Shown one piece after another: positions 1 through 10,800 of a stretch of DNA of 64,000 nt (position 1 is its first letter; each line of letters begins with the position of its first letter). Origin of the DNA: Gaertneriomyces semiglobifer (Eukaryota > Chytridiomycota > Chytridiomycetes > Spizellomycetales > Spizellomycetaceae); assembly GCA_025558075.1 (NCBI GenBank), contig JAHLKF010000022.1:1-64000 (forward strand), read 5' to 3'. The position numbers and the translations under genes are program-made. Below the pieces are notes generated by a model. That model worked only from the letters and a program-made list of their open reading frames with translations. It searched no databases and was not told the DNA's origin.

Positions 1-1779
1 CGAGTCATCGTAAAACTCCATCAACGATTGAAGCGCTGGCAACACAAGTTTAAGCCTCGGCCCCATTTTTAAGAAATAATCACGATATGGGAGACTTACT
101 TTTCTCCAACTGCTCATATTCTTGCTGTGTGTCAATAACTTCACAGAGACGGTGAGAGCACAACAGGTGATATCTAGCAATCCTTTCATAGATTGCAATG
201 GCTTCTGGCCCACGAACGTTTTGCAAGGTTAAGTCTTTCCTTATGGCCCTTGTGCGATCACGTATGAACCCATAGGTACGATGGAGGTCATATTGCGGCA
301 GGAGCTCGTGAACAAGATAGTCGAGAGTGTGCTACGAAATGAAAGCGTAAAAGGCACCATCTTGTGTATTTCCATATCACGGGTCTCGCGACTCACCATC
401 AAAACAGGAGGCGGCCGCACATCGCATGGCATCGGCCTCTCATCATCGGCTGCTGATCGCCGGTATCTTTTGACTGCTCTGGCATGATCGACTCTATCCG
501 TTCCTTCAATCTACAAGAGGTGCGCATACCCGGGTAAGCGAATCAAATGAAAATCAAATTCATTTCACTAGAAATAGAATTACCTTTTCAAACTCCATCA
601 AGCCCTTCTGGTACTCTCGCTCATGTCGCTCAAATTCTGGACACATATCCATACATTCGCCAACAAAGTCCCTGGCATCCTCTAGACGATATTTCTTATT
701 CGGATCATCCATTTTACCTTCCGCTATGTATTTCGCCATTAGACCAGGTCGCTTTGCTTTTAACTCCATGTAACGATTGTTGCTCGGATTAGAGGCAAAA
801 CGGTCAGCACGTGACTGCTTCGTCTGTTCTCCAGCAGATGTACTCGGCGGCGGGGTTGAAGAGAAGGTCGAGTTCGTCTGTTGTGGTAAAACTAAAGCGG
901 AGGGCGATTGCTGAAATGATGTTGCGGCAGCTCGTGGAATTGGGGTGTTCATCGGTGAGCTCTTTTGGCTTGCCAATGCAGCAAATATGGAAGGCCCATT
1001 CGGGCTAGATCCAAAAGCTGAGGGCTGATTAGGTTTCAGGAAAACCGAACTGCCCTGTTGCTCATCCATGGCGATCGCATCATTTCTAACAGTATGCGGG
1101 GTTAATCTTCATACTCGGCTGAATCCGTGACGAAAGAATGTAGTGCAGCACCTTGAGCCATCCACATCCATCCCATGCTCATCCATGAGCGACCCACTCC
1201 CAATAGACTCGTTATTCCCGAAGCCAAATGAAGAGGCTGTTCCGCCGGTTGGCTGGGTAGCATTGAAAAATGCTGTCCGGTGGGGAGTAGAGTAATTTGT
1301 CGCCGTAAACGCACTCGACGGAGTATGTTCAGTGCTAGCTGAGGCTACTTGAAAGAAGATAAACAGGAAGTGTTGGTGGGAAATAACTCGTCAAAGGGCG
1401 CCCAAGCAGTCTGCAGATCGCCAGACAAGTACAGACCATCGGTACCGGGTTTTTGATATCCCTCTCTTGTCCAACTCATGGAAGATGCACCTCTCTTTCC
1501 GCGGGGAGTACCTCGCGTGGAATGCCCGATGCCACCTCGAGCAGGTCCTCCTCTCCCTGTCACGCCAGTAAACCCCGATGTATGCGTGGGATAGGCCCCG
1601 CCACGATTAGCACCTCTGCTACCAGCTCGCGGTATCCCAGGAGCGCCGCCTCGGTGTCCCGTCGGTTGAGTGTGCCCTCTGGTCCCGCGCGCACGATTAG
1701 CGGCCGCTCCTCGGGGTGCAGGTGCAGCACTCAGCCGTTGAAAAACGCTGGATGTGTCTTGTGATCCGACTTGATCCAT
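1..1779 (-). CDS. SAC3: SAC3/GANP-type mRNA export factor, N-terminal part (3' end outside window)
   Basis: Sac3 is the scaffold of the TREX-2 complex, which docks mRNPs at the nuclear pore. Predicted exons on the minus strand are 1779-1388, 1334-1152, 1085-584, 510-397, 331-100 and 35-1, all phase-consistent with GT-AG ends. The Sac3 signature is clear: [16 protein letters not shown], then [44 protein letters not shown], and [12 protein letters not shown] at the window edge. The first exon is RGG/GR-rich, the second carries an FG-type stretch (SSFGFGN), and the third is FG/Ser-rich before the helical Sac3 domain; FG-like N-termini are known in this family. The first two junctions and the start are less certain: the frame stays open up to an ATG at 1938, with a good GTGAGT donor just inside it, so an extra 5' exon is possible. 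PEX4 diverges from the same upstream region. Confidence 0.85.
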
Positions 1780-2274
1780 AGATGCTTTTGGCCATAAGGG
1801 TCCGTCCTTTTGGTGAAAATCCAAACATTCAACATAAACGGATTGGTATATAGCGAGACGATTACCGTCAGCGTAATCCAGGAATAAAGAGTAAAATGAT
1901 AGGGTAGGCAGTCCACTCACCATGAACGTTGTTCTCAATGCCGTGATGTGAAAACCAGGTGGAGAGCAAGCGAAGCTCCGCAGGTTTCAAGGAGAGCACG
2001 AAAGGAACCAACGGCTCAGACTAAACTACATAAGCTTATCCGAGAAGCAACCTGCAAACTCTCTAATTCAGATGGGCAGCATTCGAATCGTATATCTGGT
2101 ATGTATGTATGTACACTGTGGATGGGAGTTTGCAAAGACGGATCCGAGTCATCAGTCACCACCCGGCAAACATTTAACACATTCAAAGACCGAACTGCGT
2201 TGAACCATAGCTATTAACAGAGTGCGTTTTCACTGAAGAGGCTAATTGTTTGACCCAAGAGAGAGGAGATCATT
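1780..2274. promoter_or_regulatory. Divergent SAC3/PEX4 intergenic region
   Basis: About 495 bases between the inferred starts of two divergently transcribed genes. It should hold both promoters, or the 5' exon of SAC3 if that gene starts at 1938. I see no clear TATA box or known motif. Confidence 0.4.
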
Positions 2275-2760
2275 ATGGATCATGTATCCCGGCGATTATT
2301 GAAAGAATTGCGAGATTATCAGCAAGACCCACCTGCCCAGGTTGTGGAACTTCATCCCACCAGCGACGATGATCTCTTCTCTTGGCGAGCAGAGATTGTT
2401 GGTGCTGAAGGGACTTCATATGAGGGAGGTAGATTTGCCTTGGATATCCAGGTCCCTCCCACTTACCCTATGCAACCGCCGATCATAAAGTTTGTTGGGA
2501 AGATTTGTCATCCGAATGTACATATCAAAACTGGAGAGATCTGCCTGGACTTGCTGAAGACAGCTTGGAGTCCTGCGTGGACGTTGCAGTCCGCATGCAT
2601 TGCTATCGCCGCGCTGCTGACCAGTCCGGAACCGGATAGCCCACTCAACTGTGATGCTGCAAACCTCCTGCGATGTGGTGATAACCGCGGTTACAACTCG
2701 TTAGTACGCATGTACACTCAACTATATTCTGCGCAAGCACCGGGTCCTACAACCTCGTAA
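2275..2760 (+). CDS. PEX4: Peroxisomal ubiquitin-conjugating enzyme E2, peroxin-4
   Basis: Single-exon E2 of 161 residues. Pex4 is anchored to peroxisomes by Pex22 and mono-ubiquitinates the PTS1/PTS2 receptors so that they can be recycled. The UBC fold is complete: YPMQPPIIKF, the HPNVH motif, and the active-site Cys in TGEICLDLL (about residue 76), followed by WSPAWTLQSAC. The stretch SPEPDSPLNCDAANLLRCGD matches the conserved Pex4 C-terminal end (SPL..D.....RCGD) better than general Ubc4/5 enzymes. The ATG at 2275 follows GAGATCATT and gives the expected E2 N-terminus (SRRLLKELRDYQ). Another UBC10-class E2 is the alternative, but the RCGD end argues for Pex4. Confidence 0.85.
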   Translation: MDHVSRRLLKELRDYQQDPPAQVVELHPTSDDDLFSWRAEIVGAEGTSYEGGRFALDIQVPPTYPMQPPIIKFVGKICHPNVHIKTGEICLDLLKTAWSPAWTLQSACIAIAALLTSPEPDSPLNCDAANLLRCGDNRGYNSLVRMYTQLYSAQAPGPTTS

Positions 2761-2946
2761 AGATGGTCAGGCTTAGAAGTGGCCTGGAAAAGACCTGTCA
2801 CTTGTCCTGCTTCTGTCACACGTTTCCTGAGTGTTACTCTCCATACATGTATATACCACCATATCAATATTGCTTGCTCGAATAAATAATATTATCAACG
2901 ACTTGTACGGGTACAGGAAAACAGACGTTGTGGAATAGGCTCAAGG

Positions 2947-3971
2947 TCAGAACCTCAACACGGGCGTCCTGGTAGGTAGATAATCCGCAAAAGCTCTCGA
3001 TCTTTGGCTAATCTCTACATCCACAACCTCTCCATCCGCATCTAGTTGTGACAAGTCGATACGCGGTGAGGTCCACTGCTCGTCGTGGTCAGTATCCACG
3101 TCCATCGATTGTACATATGTGTTGTCCGTGCTCGAGGATGCAGCCGAAACCAAAGAAGCGCGTTGAGAGGCAAGCTGAGAATGAGCCGGCGCTATCAAAG
3201 ATGCCATATCGAATCCAGTATCAGGGAGGCTCGACATCCACGCAGGGAATGGTTGCTTTGGCGTCGCGTCCCCATCCCCAGACACGTTTATCTCGCCTGA
3301 CTGATCGCGTTCCTGGGACTTTGATTCGTTGACAACTTCCATAAAGATGCGCATCATATCACCCATAGTATCTTCGGCAGGCACGGTCCCGCTATTCTCA
3401 TGCGCGATCTGAACGGCCACACGATGTCGGATGTACCTGGCTTGCATCTCCACTAACAATTCCGATTGCTCGTGGATTTGGAGGAACTGCTTATCAAGAC
3501 TTTGCTGTTGCTGTTGAGCATCGGATACCTCTAAAGGTAGGACCTGACTCTTGGGCAGTTGTTGGCGGTCCTTTGCGGCAATCGCTGTCTCGAGTGCTGG
3601 TGTATTCATGAGGTACGGAACGACATCAGAGCCCTGACATGAGGGTGAACTGTCACTGAAAGAGGACCAAAGAAGATGGTTCGCCTGCTCTCTGTATTTA
3701 CCTCTTCGTCGCTCTCACTCTCGCTGGAGCTTTCACTGTCGCTCTCATTCAATAACGCTCTCCCACCCGGTACGACTGACCTCTTGCTAGACGTATGCGT
3801 TTTTACTTTTGCGCTTTTATTTCCATGACCTGAGGTAGTCAATCCTGGCTGCTGAGGGTTGTTTAGCGATGGTAGACCTGACTTGATGCGCTGCTGAATA
3901 ATGTCCGACAGAGAGTCGTAAGTGTCGTACGCGGAGGCCGTGTAGGGCGCAGTTGTCACGGCTGGCGACAT
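2947..3971 (-). CDS. Hypothetical protein with acidic-serine patch
   Basis: Two-exon gene, 318 residues: exon 1 3971-3702, exon 2 3633-2947. The donor GTAAAT and acceptor CATGTCAG join in phase 0. No family recognised. Residues about 75-92 form a Ser/Asp/Glu patch (SDSESSSESESDEE) typical of casein-kinase-2 substrates. A five-Gln run comes next, then a likely helix (QSELLVEMQARYIRHRVA) and a long low-complexity Ser/Asp-rich region. No signal peptide or membrane segment is visible. It is convergent with PEX4 (186 nt between stop codons). The overall look is of a disordered, probably nuclear, regulatory or adaptor protein. Confidence 0.65.
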
Positions 3972-4691
3972 CTTTGTGATGGTAGCTTTTTATGGATGGC
4001 TTCTTGATGAGAGAACGCTCTATTGGGGCTGCCAACGTATAAATATTGTGGTTGTCAAACGTATTGACCTGCTGCAGGACGGGCAGCACGCGTACCAACC
4101 CCGCGGACTTTCAAAATAAACATTCATGTCAGCTACTAGCGCTGATGAGATGGACCCACCAAGAACGCAGTGGCTCGTGCTAGTCTTACCCGACAGCGTC
4201 TGTGGCACTGAAAACTCAGGCTGGCAAACCACTCGGCATGGCCCTGAGAAGCCAATTAGGAGACCCATCCACTGCACGCGACACCAAGGAACATACTAAG
4301 GTGGAGAAACTGTCCCGACAGAAAAATCAACATTACAATACTGTTCTTACATCTTCCAATCCTTGCCAATAAACAGCTAGCAATCAGACCGATGCACAAC
4401 AGATGCGTACTGCATACACACATCCCTTTGCACTTTTCACACTTCACAGCAGTCTTTTAATGGAAATTCCTTCGTTACTTTCTGTTATCGATTTGCAAAT
4501 GTAAACGGCCTCGACACGTCAGCTGCAAACGCCTTTCAGCGCCTTTCGGGAACACTGATTATACCACACACAATATTACTGAGCTGCCTACACAGCGGAG
4601 AACAGCCTCCGTCTCTACCTCACTGTGCTTCTTCTCATCCGTTTGCTTTCTATTGCGAGTGTGTTGACCGGTACCGCTGTCCCATACTCCC
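3972..4691. other. Intergenic region between divergent orphan gene and VPS27
   Basis: About 720 bases with no supported gene. Some open minus-strand stretches (4020-4277, 3972-4098) look mildly protein-like and could be 5' exons of the orphan at 2947-3971, but no phase-consistent junction was found. It must contain the VPS27 promoter. Confidence 0.35.
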
Positions 4692-6815
4692 ATGTCCTTT
4701 CTGTTTTCGAATCCGTTCGACGACCTTGTCGGTGAGTTCTTAATCATACGTCTTTCGGTTACACCACTCTTTCTAAGAGAATCAATTTCCAGAAAAAGCG
4801 ACATCAGAGAATCTGCCCACGGGGACGGACGACTTGGTAACAAACTTGGAGATTGCGGACAAAATTAAAGCAAAAGAAGTCACTGCCAGGGCTGCTGCCA
4901 CTACCATCAAACGAAGAATCAACCACGCGAACCCCAACGTCCAATTATTGGCTCTAAACGTAAGATTATTTTATTTAACGGAAGCTCTCCGCAGTGCTAG
5001 GTTGACGCGGTAGTTCTCTAGTTGGCCGACACTTGCGTAAAGAACTCTGGTCACCATTTTGTGCAAGAAGTTGCATCTAGAGAATTCATCGACAATCTCG
5101 TTTCTATTGTAAGAGCGCCGGTAAGTGCCTTGGCGGTCCGTAAAGGTTTCGACCACTGTCCTTCAACTGAGAATGGACGTTGTAGACAGGGACAAATTCA
5201 GAGGTGCGCCAAAAAGCTCTCGCCCTCATACAATTGTGGGGCGTAACGTTCAAGTCCAAACCGGATCTCAGCTACGTGCCAGAGGTATATCAGACATTAA
5301 AATTCGAAGGGTACTCTTTCCCTCCGTTGGAACGCGCGGAATCATCGTCAGCCATGATTGAAACCGCCACTGCGCCAGAATGGACCGATAGCGATATCTG
5401 TATGAGATGCCGCACTGCATTCACAACGTTTAACCGGAAACATCACTGCCGAAACTGCGGGCAAACGTTCTGTGGACAGTGCTCTGCCAAAACCTTGGCT
5501 TTGCCGCAGTTTGGGTTAACCGATGAGGTGCGCGTTTGCGATACATGTTACACTCGTGTGACTTCAAAAAGTCCACCTGGCACGCCAGCGGTTCGTCGCG
5601 CAAGCGCGGGCACGAAAGACAACGATGTTAGTAGGCGCGAGGAAGAAGAGCTACAAAAAGCCATTGCCTTGTCGCTAGAGGCCTCCCAACGAGGCGGAGG
5701 CTCGAAGCCGAAGGCACCTGTTTCCAAGCCGAGGCCAGTTTATCAAGATGATGACGATGACGAGGATCTCAAAGCCGCTATTGCTGCATCATTAAAGGAT
5801 GCTGGGTCAGGTTCTTCTCATAAGGCAACGCCAGGACCAAGGCCGGATTACGTGTATCAAGCTCCGCATATCAGAGAAGAAGGACCGACCAGCACAAGCT
5901 TCACCAATGCAGGCTCGTCCGCCACTTCCAAACAACAGCAGCAGTATTATGATTCAAACGAGCTGAGCGCTGTTGAACTCGAGAATATCCGCTTATTCTC
6001 AGAGTTGGTAGAACGAACGGAAGCGGACGTTGCTGTAAGAGGTTACGGTGTTTTACAACACTCTCAAATCCAGGTTAGTGTTATTTCGTTCTTGACAATC
6101 GCATTCGGCGTTCATCCACTGAACCACTTTGAAGACTTTGTATAACCAGATATCGACGATGCAACCAAAGCTCGCGCGTAACCTGGACGACACTACTCGC
6201 AAACATGACCAGTTCTACGCCCTCAACGACAGACTAACAGATGCCATCAAGCAGTATGATAACATTCTGCAAGAACGTTTGGCGAATGCAGGATACGGAC
6301 AGGCATACAACTATCAGCAGCAGTCATATCAACGAAGTGAACCGGTGCCCGCGAACTACCCGGCGCAGTATTCCCCTCATCAGATGCCACCGCCAACAGG
6401 TTATGCGCCCGCGCCTCCAGTTGGGCCGGACATGAACCATTATTCCGTTCCAACAGACCCAACAAGGCCGCAACCGGTTTATGGAGAGGGCCATGGCCAC
6501 CCATATGCGCCAGCAGAACAGAATCATAGCTCCTACAGTTCACACTCGCAAACGCAGTTGCAACAGCCATACCGGTCCTATGTCCCGCCTGAAAACCCAG
6601 CGTACGCACCTGGTACTGGCCTCCCTCCACCGGTAGAGGCTCAGGCGGGCTACCCGATGCAGGGAAACTACACGTACTCGGCTCCAGGTCAAACAGCGCA
6701 GGGGTATGTTGCTCCTGTTCCGCCCCAAGCGCTGGGACAACTACAGCAGCAGCAGCCACCTGCGGGATACGCGCCCGCTAAGGAAGAGGTGGAGAAGCCG
6801 TTGATTGAATTATAG
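4692..6815 (+). CDS. VPS27: Vacuolar protein sorting protein Vps27 (ESCRT-0, Hrs homolog)
   Basis: Vps27 binds PtdIns3P and ubiquitinated cargo on endosomes and starts ESCRT sorting with Hse1. Five exons: 4692-4731, 4793-4959, 5022-5120, 5186-6073 and 6135-6815, giving 624 residues. Domains in order: VHS (about 10-150: [48 protein letters not shown]); FYVE zinc finger (about 165-232: [13 protein letters not shown] and CDTCYTRV); two ubiquitin-interacting motifs ([15 protein letters not shown] near 256, [14 protein letters not shown] near 295); a helical GAT-like segment (about 335-430); a Gln/Pro/Tyr-rich tail. The protein ends EKPLIEL, a plausible clathrin box at the extreme C-terminus as in yeast Vps27. 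Splice phases agree throughout. The ATG at 4692 ([13 protein letters not shown]) gives the usual short leader before VHS. Confidence 0.92.
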
Positions 6816-7872
6816 ACATGCAGAACCGTATCATCATGTGGTTTTCGTTCTTTGTTGCTCTCTGTGAATAATATCGATGGGTTGGTGTTATGAAGCTGTA
6901 TTAATATTAGTTGGCGTGGTCGCGTATTCATGATGGCACGACGCCTGCGCAGACAAGGTTCACAATAGACGAATCCAGGGGTGAAGGATCGGCATGACGG
7001 CTTGTTGATGGGGACAGAGCTCTGAAAACGTAAAATGTCGCCCATCCCTTCATTCATTCTTCCCGCGCTCTCAGCCATTCCAGGCAGAGCATGGCTTGAC
7101 TGTAGCCCGCCCGAAAGTTTGTGCATGACCAGCGTCGCACTTTGATGAGTGAACGTTTCCTTCTCACCCTTCTCACCGCACAAGGCGCTATCTCTGTGAG
7201 ACGGCCGACGTCAGACGAAGCACGGTTCCTTGGATTTCCCCTCGCGTAATCTTTTTTACTTTTGCCAGCTGTGGTTGCCATGCCTTCCCTTGTTCTCGGC
7301 CTGCTGCGAAATCAAGAATTCAAGATCAAGCTGCGATCACTGTCGATGCTTTTGTTGGTTGTTGGCTGAATTGTGGGCGGCTGGTCAAAAAATAAGTGTC
7401 GAGTGTTCCACGCGTAAGGTTTGCACGCCTTTTTGACGCGGGTTTGACCATTGAAACATTTTTGTTCAACGGTTTGCTGCGCTGGGTAACGAGTATTGGG
7501 GAATGCTCCGGTGCGTCCCGTATGGCTCGCGAGCAAAAAAAGCCATGATTGGAAGGTGATTCAGCACGGATTCGCCAAGGAGAAAAAAGATGGGGGAGTT
7601 GTTGTCACGATGGCCATTGTCTCCACGTCTTTATCTGGATGCATTTTACGCGGGAAAAGGATTCGAAAGAAGAACCCGGCTCAGAAAGAAAATGTTGTAG
7701 CCCATGGCTGTACCGAAAGCAAGCAAGATGGATATGATGGTTGTGTTAGGGTGCTGCTCCCGACTTAAATGCCTCGCTGTGAAGGGAAGGCACCTTGGAA
7801 CCTCAACTTTCGCAGAGTGTTCTGGATCGCATAGATCCAGCGCTCTTCTTAACGGAGGCTAATAAAGCTTAA
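6816..7872. other. Gene-free stretch upstream of the chitinase gene
   Basis: About 1.06 kb with only short unrelated ORFs in all frames. It presumably holds the VPS27 3' end and the chitinase promoter. The one structure noticed is the small hairpin at 7822-7840. Confidence 0.4.
7822..7840 (+). repeat. Perfect 7-bp hairpin just upstream of the chitinase start
   Basis: CTGGATC, a five-base loop, then GATCCAG: a perfect stem of 7 bp ending 32 nt before the chitinase ATG at 7873. It probably lies in the 5' UTR. Its function, if any, is unknown; a 7-bp palindrome can arise by chance. Confidence 0.4.
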
Positions 7873-10800
7873 ATGTGGGCGAACCCGCTTGCGTTGCTCA
7901 CGTTGGGCGCTTTCAGCGCCGGCCAAGTCGCTGCACAAGGTATGATGCCAAAGTTATGCGGAAATGTCCATGCCCGACACTAATGGAGCGCTTACGCGGC
8001 TGTAATAGCATGGGGCGGTTGCTCCCGTTGCAGTGACGGTCTTAATGGGGGTGCGCTTTTGTCTTTCACCGGGCAGAACTCCCCGGTCGCCGGGAACTCG
8101 CTTGTCGCTGGTGGAGGTCGTAATGCTATTAAAACTGGCAAGATGGACGTCATGGCTGTCAAGAATGGCGACTTGGTGCTTCATGACTTCGACGGGAAGG
8201 TGGCGTGGTCCACCAAGACTGGCGGCCGCCCAGAAGGCGCCAATTACCTCATTATGCAACCCGACGGAAACCTGGTCTACTACGACTTCAACAAGAAGGC
8301 TATTTGGGCCAGTAATACCATGAAGAAAGGAACGGGTCCGTACTGCGCTCTCCTCCAGCGCGACCGCAACTTTGTCTTGTACGATGCCAAATGTACACCG
8401 CAATGGGCCAGTAACAGCCGCATCAGTGATCGCCCGGCGGATAGCAACGGGAACTGTAAAACCTACACTGTCCAAACTGGCGACTGGTGCACCAAAATCG
8501 CCGAAGATAATGGAATTGAAGAATCAGTGCTCGGCAAATACAACCCTACCATGAAGTGTAACGCCCTCCAGCCGGGACAGCGGCTTTGTGTCACCCTTGG
8601 CAAGAAGGTCAGTTTGGCTCCCAAGCCGAACGGCGACAACTGCTTTGCATACGCGGTCAAGAAGGATGAGAGCTGTAATAGCATCGCGACCAAGTATGAC
8701 CTTACCGTTGACGACATTGAAAACTTCAACAAAAAGACCTTCCACTGGATTGGTTGTGCTAACCTTCAATTGGACGCCAACATTTGCTTGTCTACCGGCA
8801 ACCCACCTAAACCCAAAACCATCAAAGGCTTGCAGTGTGGTCCTCAATCGGAGAGCGGCTCAGAATGCCCGTTGAAAGCGTGTTGCAGTGCATGGGGATA
8901 CTGTGGAACTACCAAGGAGTTCTGTGGGAAAACTGCTCAAGGATTCCCTTGTAACTCTAACTGTCAAATGCCTACCATCCCGAAGACTGATGGTTCTGCA
9001 TTCAAAATGAAGGTTGGGTACTACCTAGCCGGCGGTGCTGATCGCAAGTGCGACGCAGTCAAGCCTCATGAACTCGACCTGGAAACCTACACTCATCTTA
9101 ACTTTGCTTTCGCAACATTGAACCCTATGGGCACCGGATTGCGGTTCTCACAGCGGGAGTATGACATCTTACACTCCGTCGCCGACTTGAAACGCAAATT
9201 TCCTAAACTGAAAGTCATTCTTGCCATCGGCGGGTGGGACTTTTCCGAGTCGGATGCCACTAAGCATATTTTCACCCTCGCCTTTGCCACAAAGCAAAGT
9301 CGGACGTACCTGATTGATTCAATCGTTCAGCAGATGCAGAACCTCAACCTTGACGGAGTTGACTTGGTAAGTTCTTGTTCTGACATCGTCCATATTGATA
9401 TATTTCTCATTGAATCCGCTGTGTATCGCAGGATTACGAATACCCCTCCGCCATGGAGCGCCAAGCTCCCCCTTCGGACACTAAGGACTTTGCCTTATTC
9501 TTGGACGAACTTCGGGCACGGGTCGGCGACAGGAAGCTGATTACCGTTGCCGTTCCCGCTGGTTTCTGGTTTTTGAAAGGATTTGATGTGGACAATATCG
9601 TGAAGAACTGCGATTTCATCAACGTCATGAATTACGATTACAACGGTCCGTGGAACGCCGGCCCAGCCGGGAAGTGGGACCAGACCGCTTACTACAAGAC
9701 TGCGCCCCATACCGGTATGAAGCAGATTCGGGAATCTACTGAACTTTTGATTCGGGCCAAAGTCCCCCTGAGCAAAGTCAACATTGGACTTGGTTTTTAC
9801 GGTCGTTCGTACAAGCTCACCGATCCTAACTGCCAAGGATATGGTTGCGCAATGACCGGTAGGTGTTTAGTGCGAAATTATCGATTTGGTACATGTTCTG
9901 AAATCATTAAACAACCAGGTGGTGGTACTGCTCAACAATGTTCCGGACAGGCCGGAGTTTGGTCCAACATGGAGATTTCTAGAGTTATTGAGGGCGGGAT
10001 TGTTACTGGTCGGTACGACCCTGACAGTCAGACCAAATGGTTCAACTACCAGGGCGACCAAATTACTTACGACGACCGTGAAACCATTGCTCAGAAAGTC
10101 GCCTTCGCCAAGTCCGCTGGTTTCGGTGGCTCTATGGTTTGGAGTTTGGATTTGACCCACGGCAACGGCAAGGGCGACCCGGATTCGGTTTTGAATAAGG
10201 ATGAAGATGACAGTATGGAAGTGATCGAAGAATTTACGAATGATGAATTCTTAGCCCAGGTAGCGTCCCATGAAGGCATGGATGTGGACGACCTTCCCAG
10301 TATCAAACCCCTACTCGACAACAACCACGCGGAAATGAACAAGAAGTACGACGCTTGGAAATTTATTGGTGACACCCCGTTCTGGAAGGAACAAGATGGA
10401 TCGAAAGAAATTCCCGATGCGCTCGACAAAATATTTGACGCTGTGACATCTGATTGGGGCGATTTGCTCATTTGGCCCCACCAGCGTATGCAACTGTCGT
10501 GGCATTACTTGGAAGACACATTCAGAGCAATGACGAAGACTTGGGAGAACACTCCTGACAAGGAAGCTTATGAGGGTGAAGTTCGTACACACCTATACAA
10601 GGAAAAGCAGAATGAGTTCTATGACTGGCTATCTGATAACTATCAGAAGTACTTCAAGTGCTCACTTGAGTGGAAGGTGGAACACGGTGGGGACGACAGC
10701 AATTGGAAGTGCATGGGTTCAGTTTTCTATGGCGGACGCCCCACCACTCTCCCAGCTGCGACGATCACCTGGCACTGGTTACCAAAGGACGGTATTGAGG

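Noticed and set aside
1339..1364. A 26-nt intron in the SAC3 5' region
   Set aside because: Too short to splice. A donor further upstream and a nearby acceptor give a 53-nt intron with the same downstream frame.
6247..6759. 170-codon minus-strand ORF inside VPS27
   Set aside because: Antisense shadow of the Pro/Gln/Tyr-rich VPS27 tail; no independent support.
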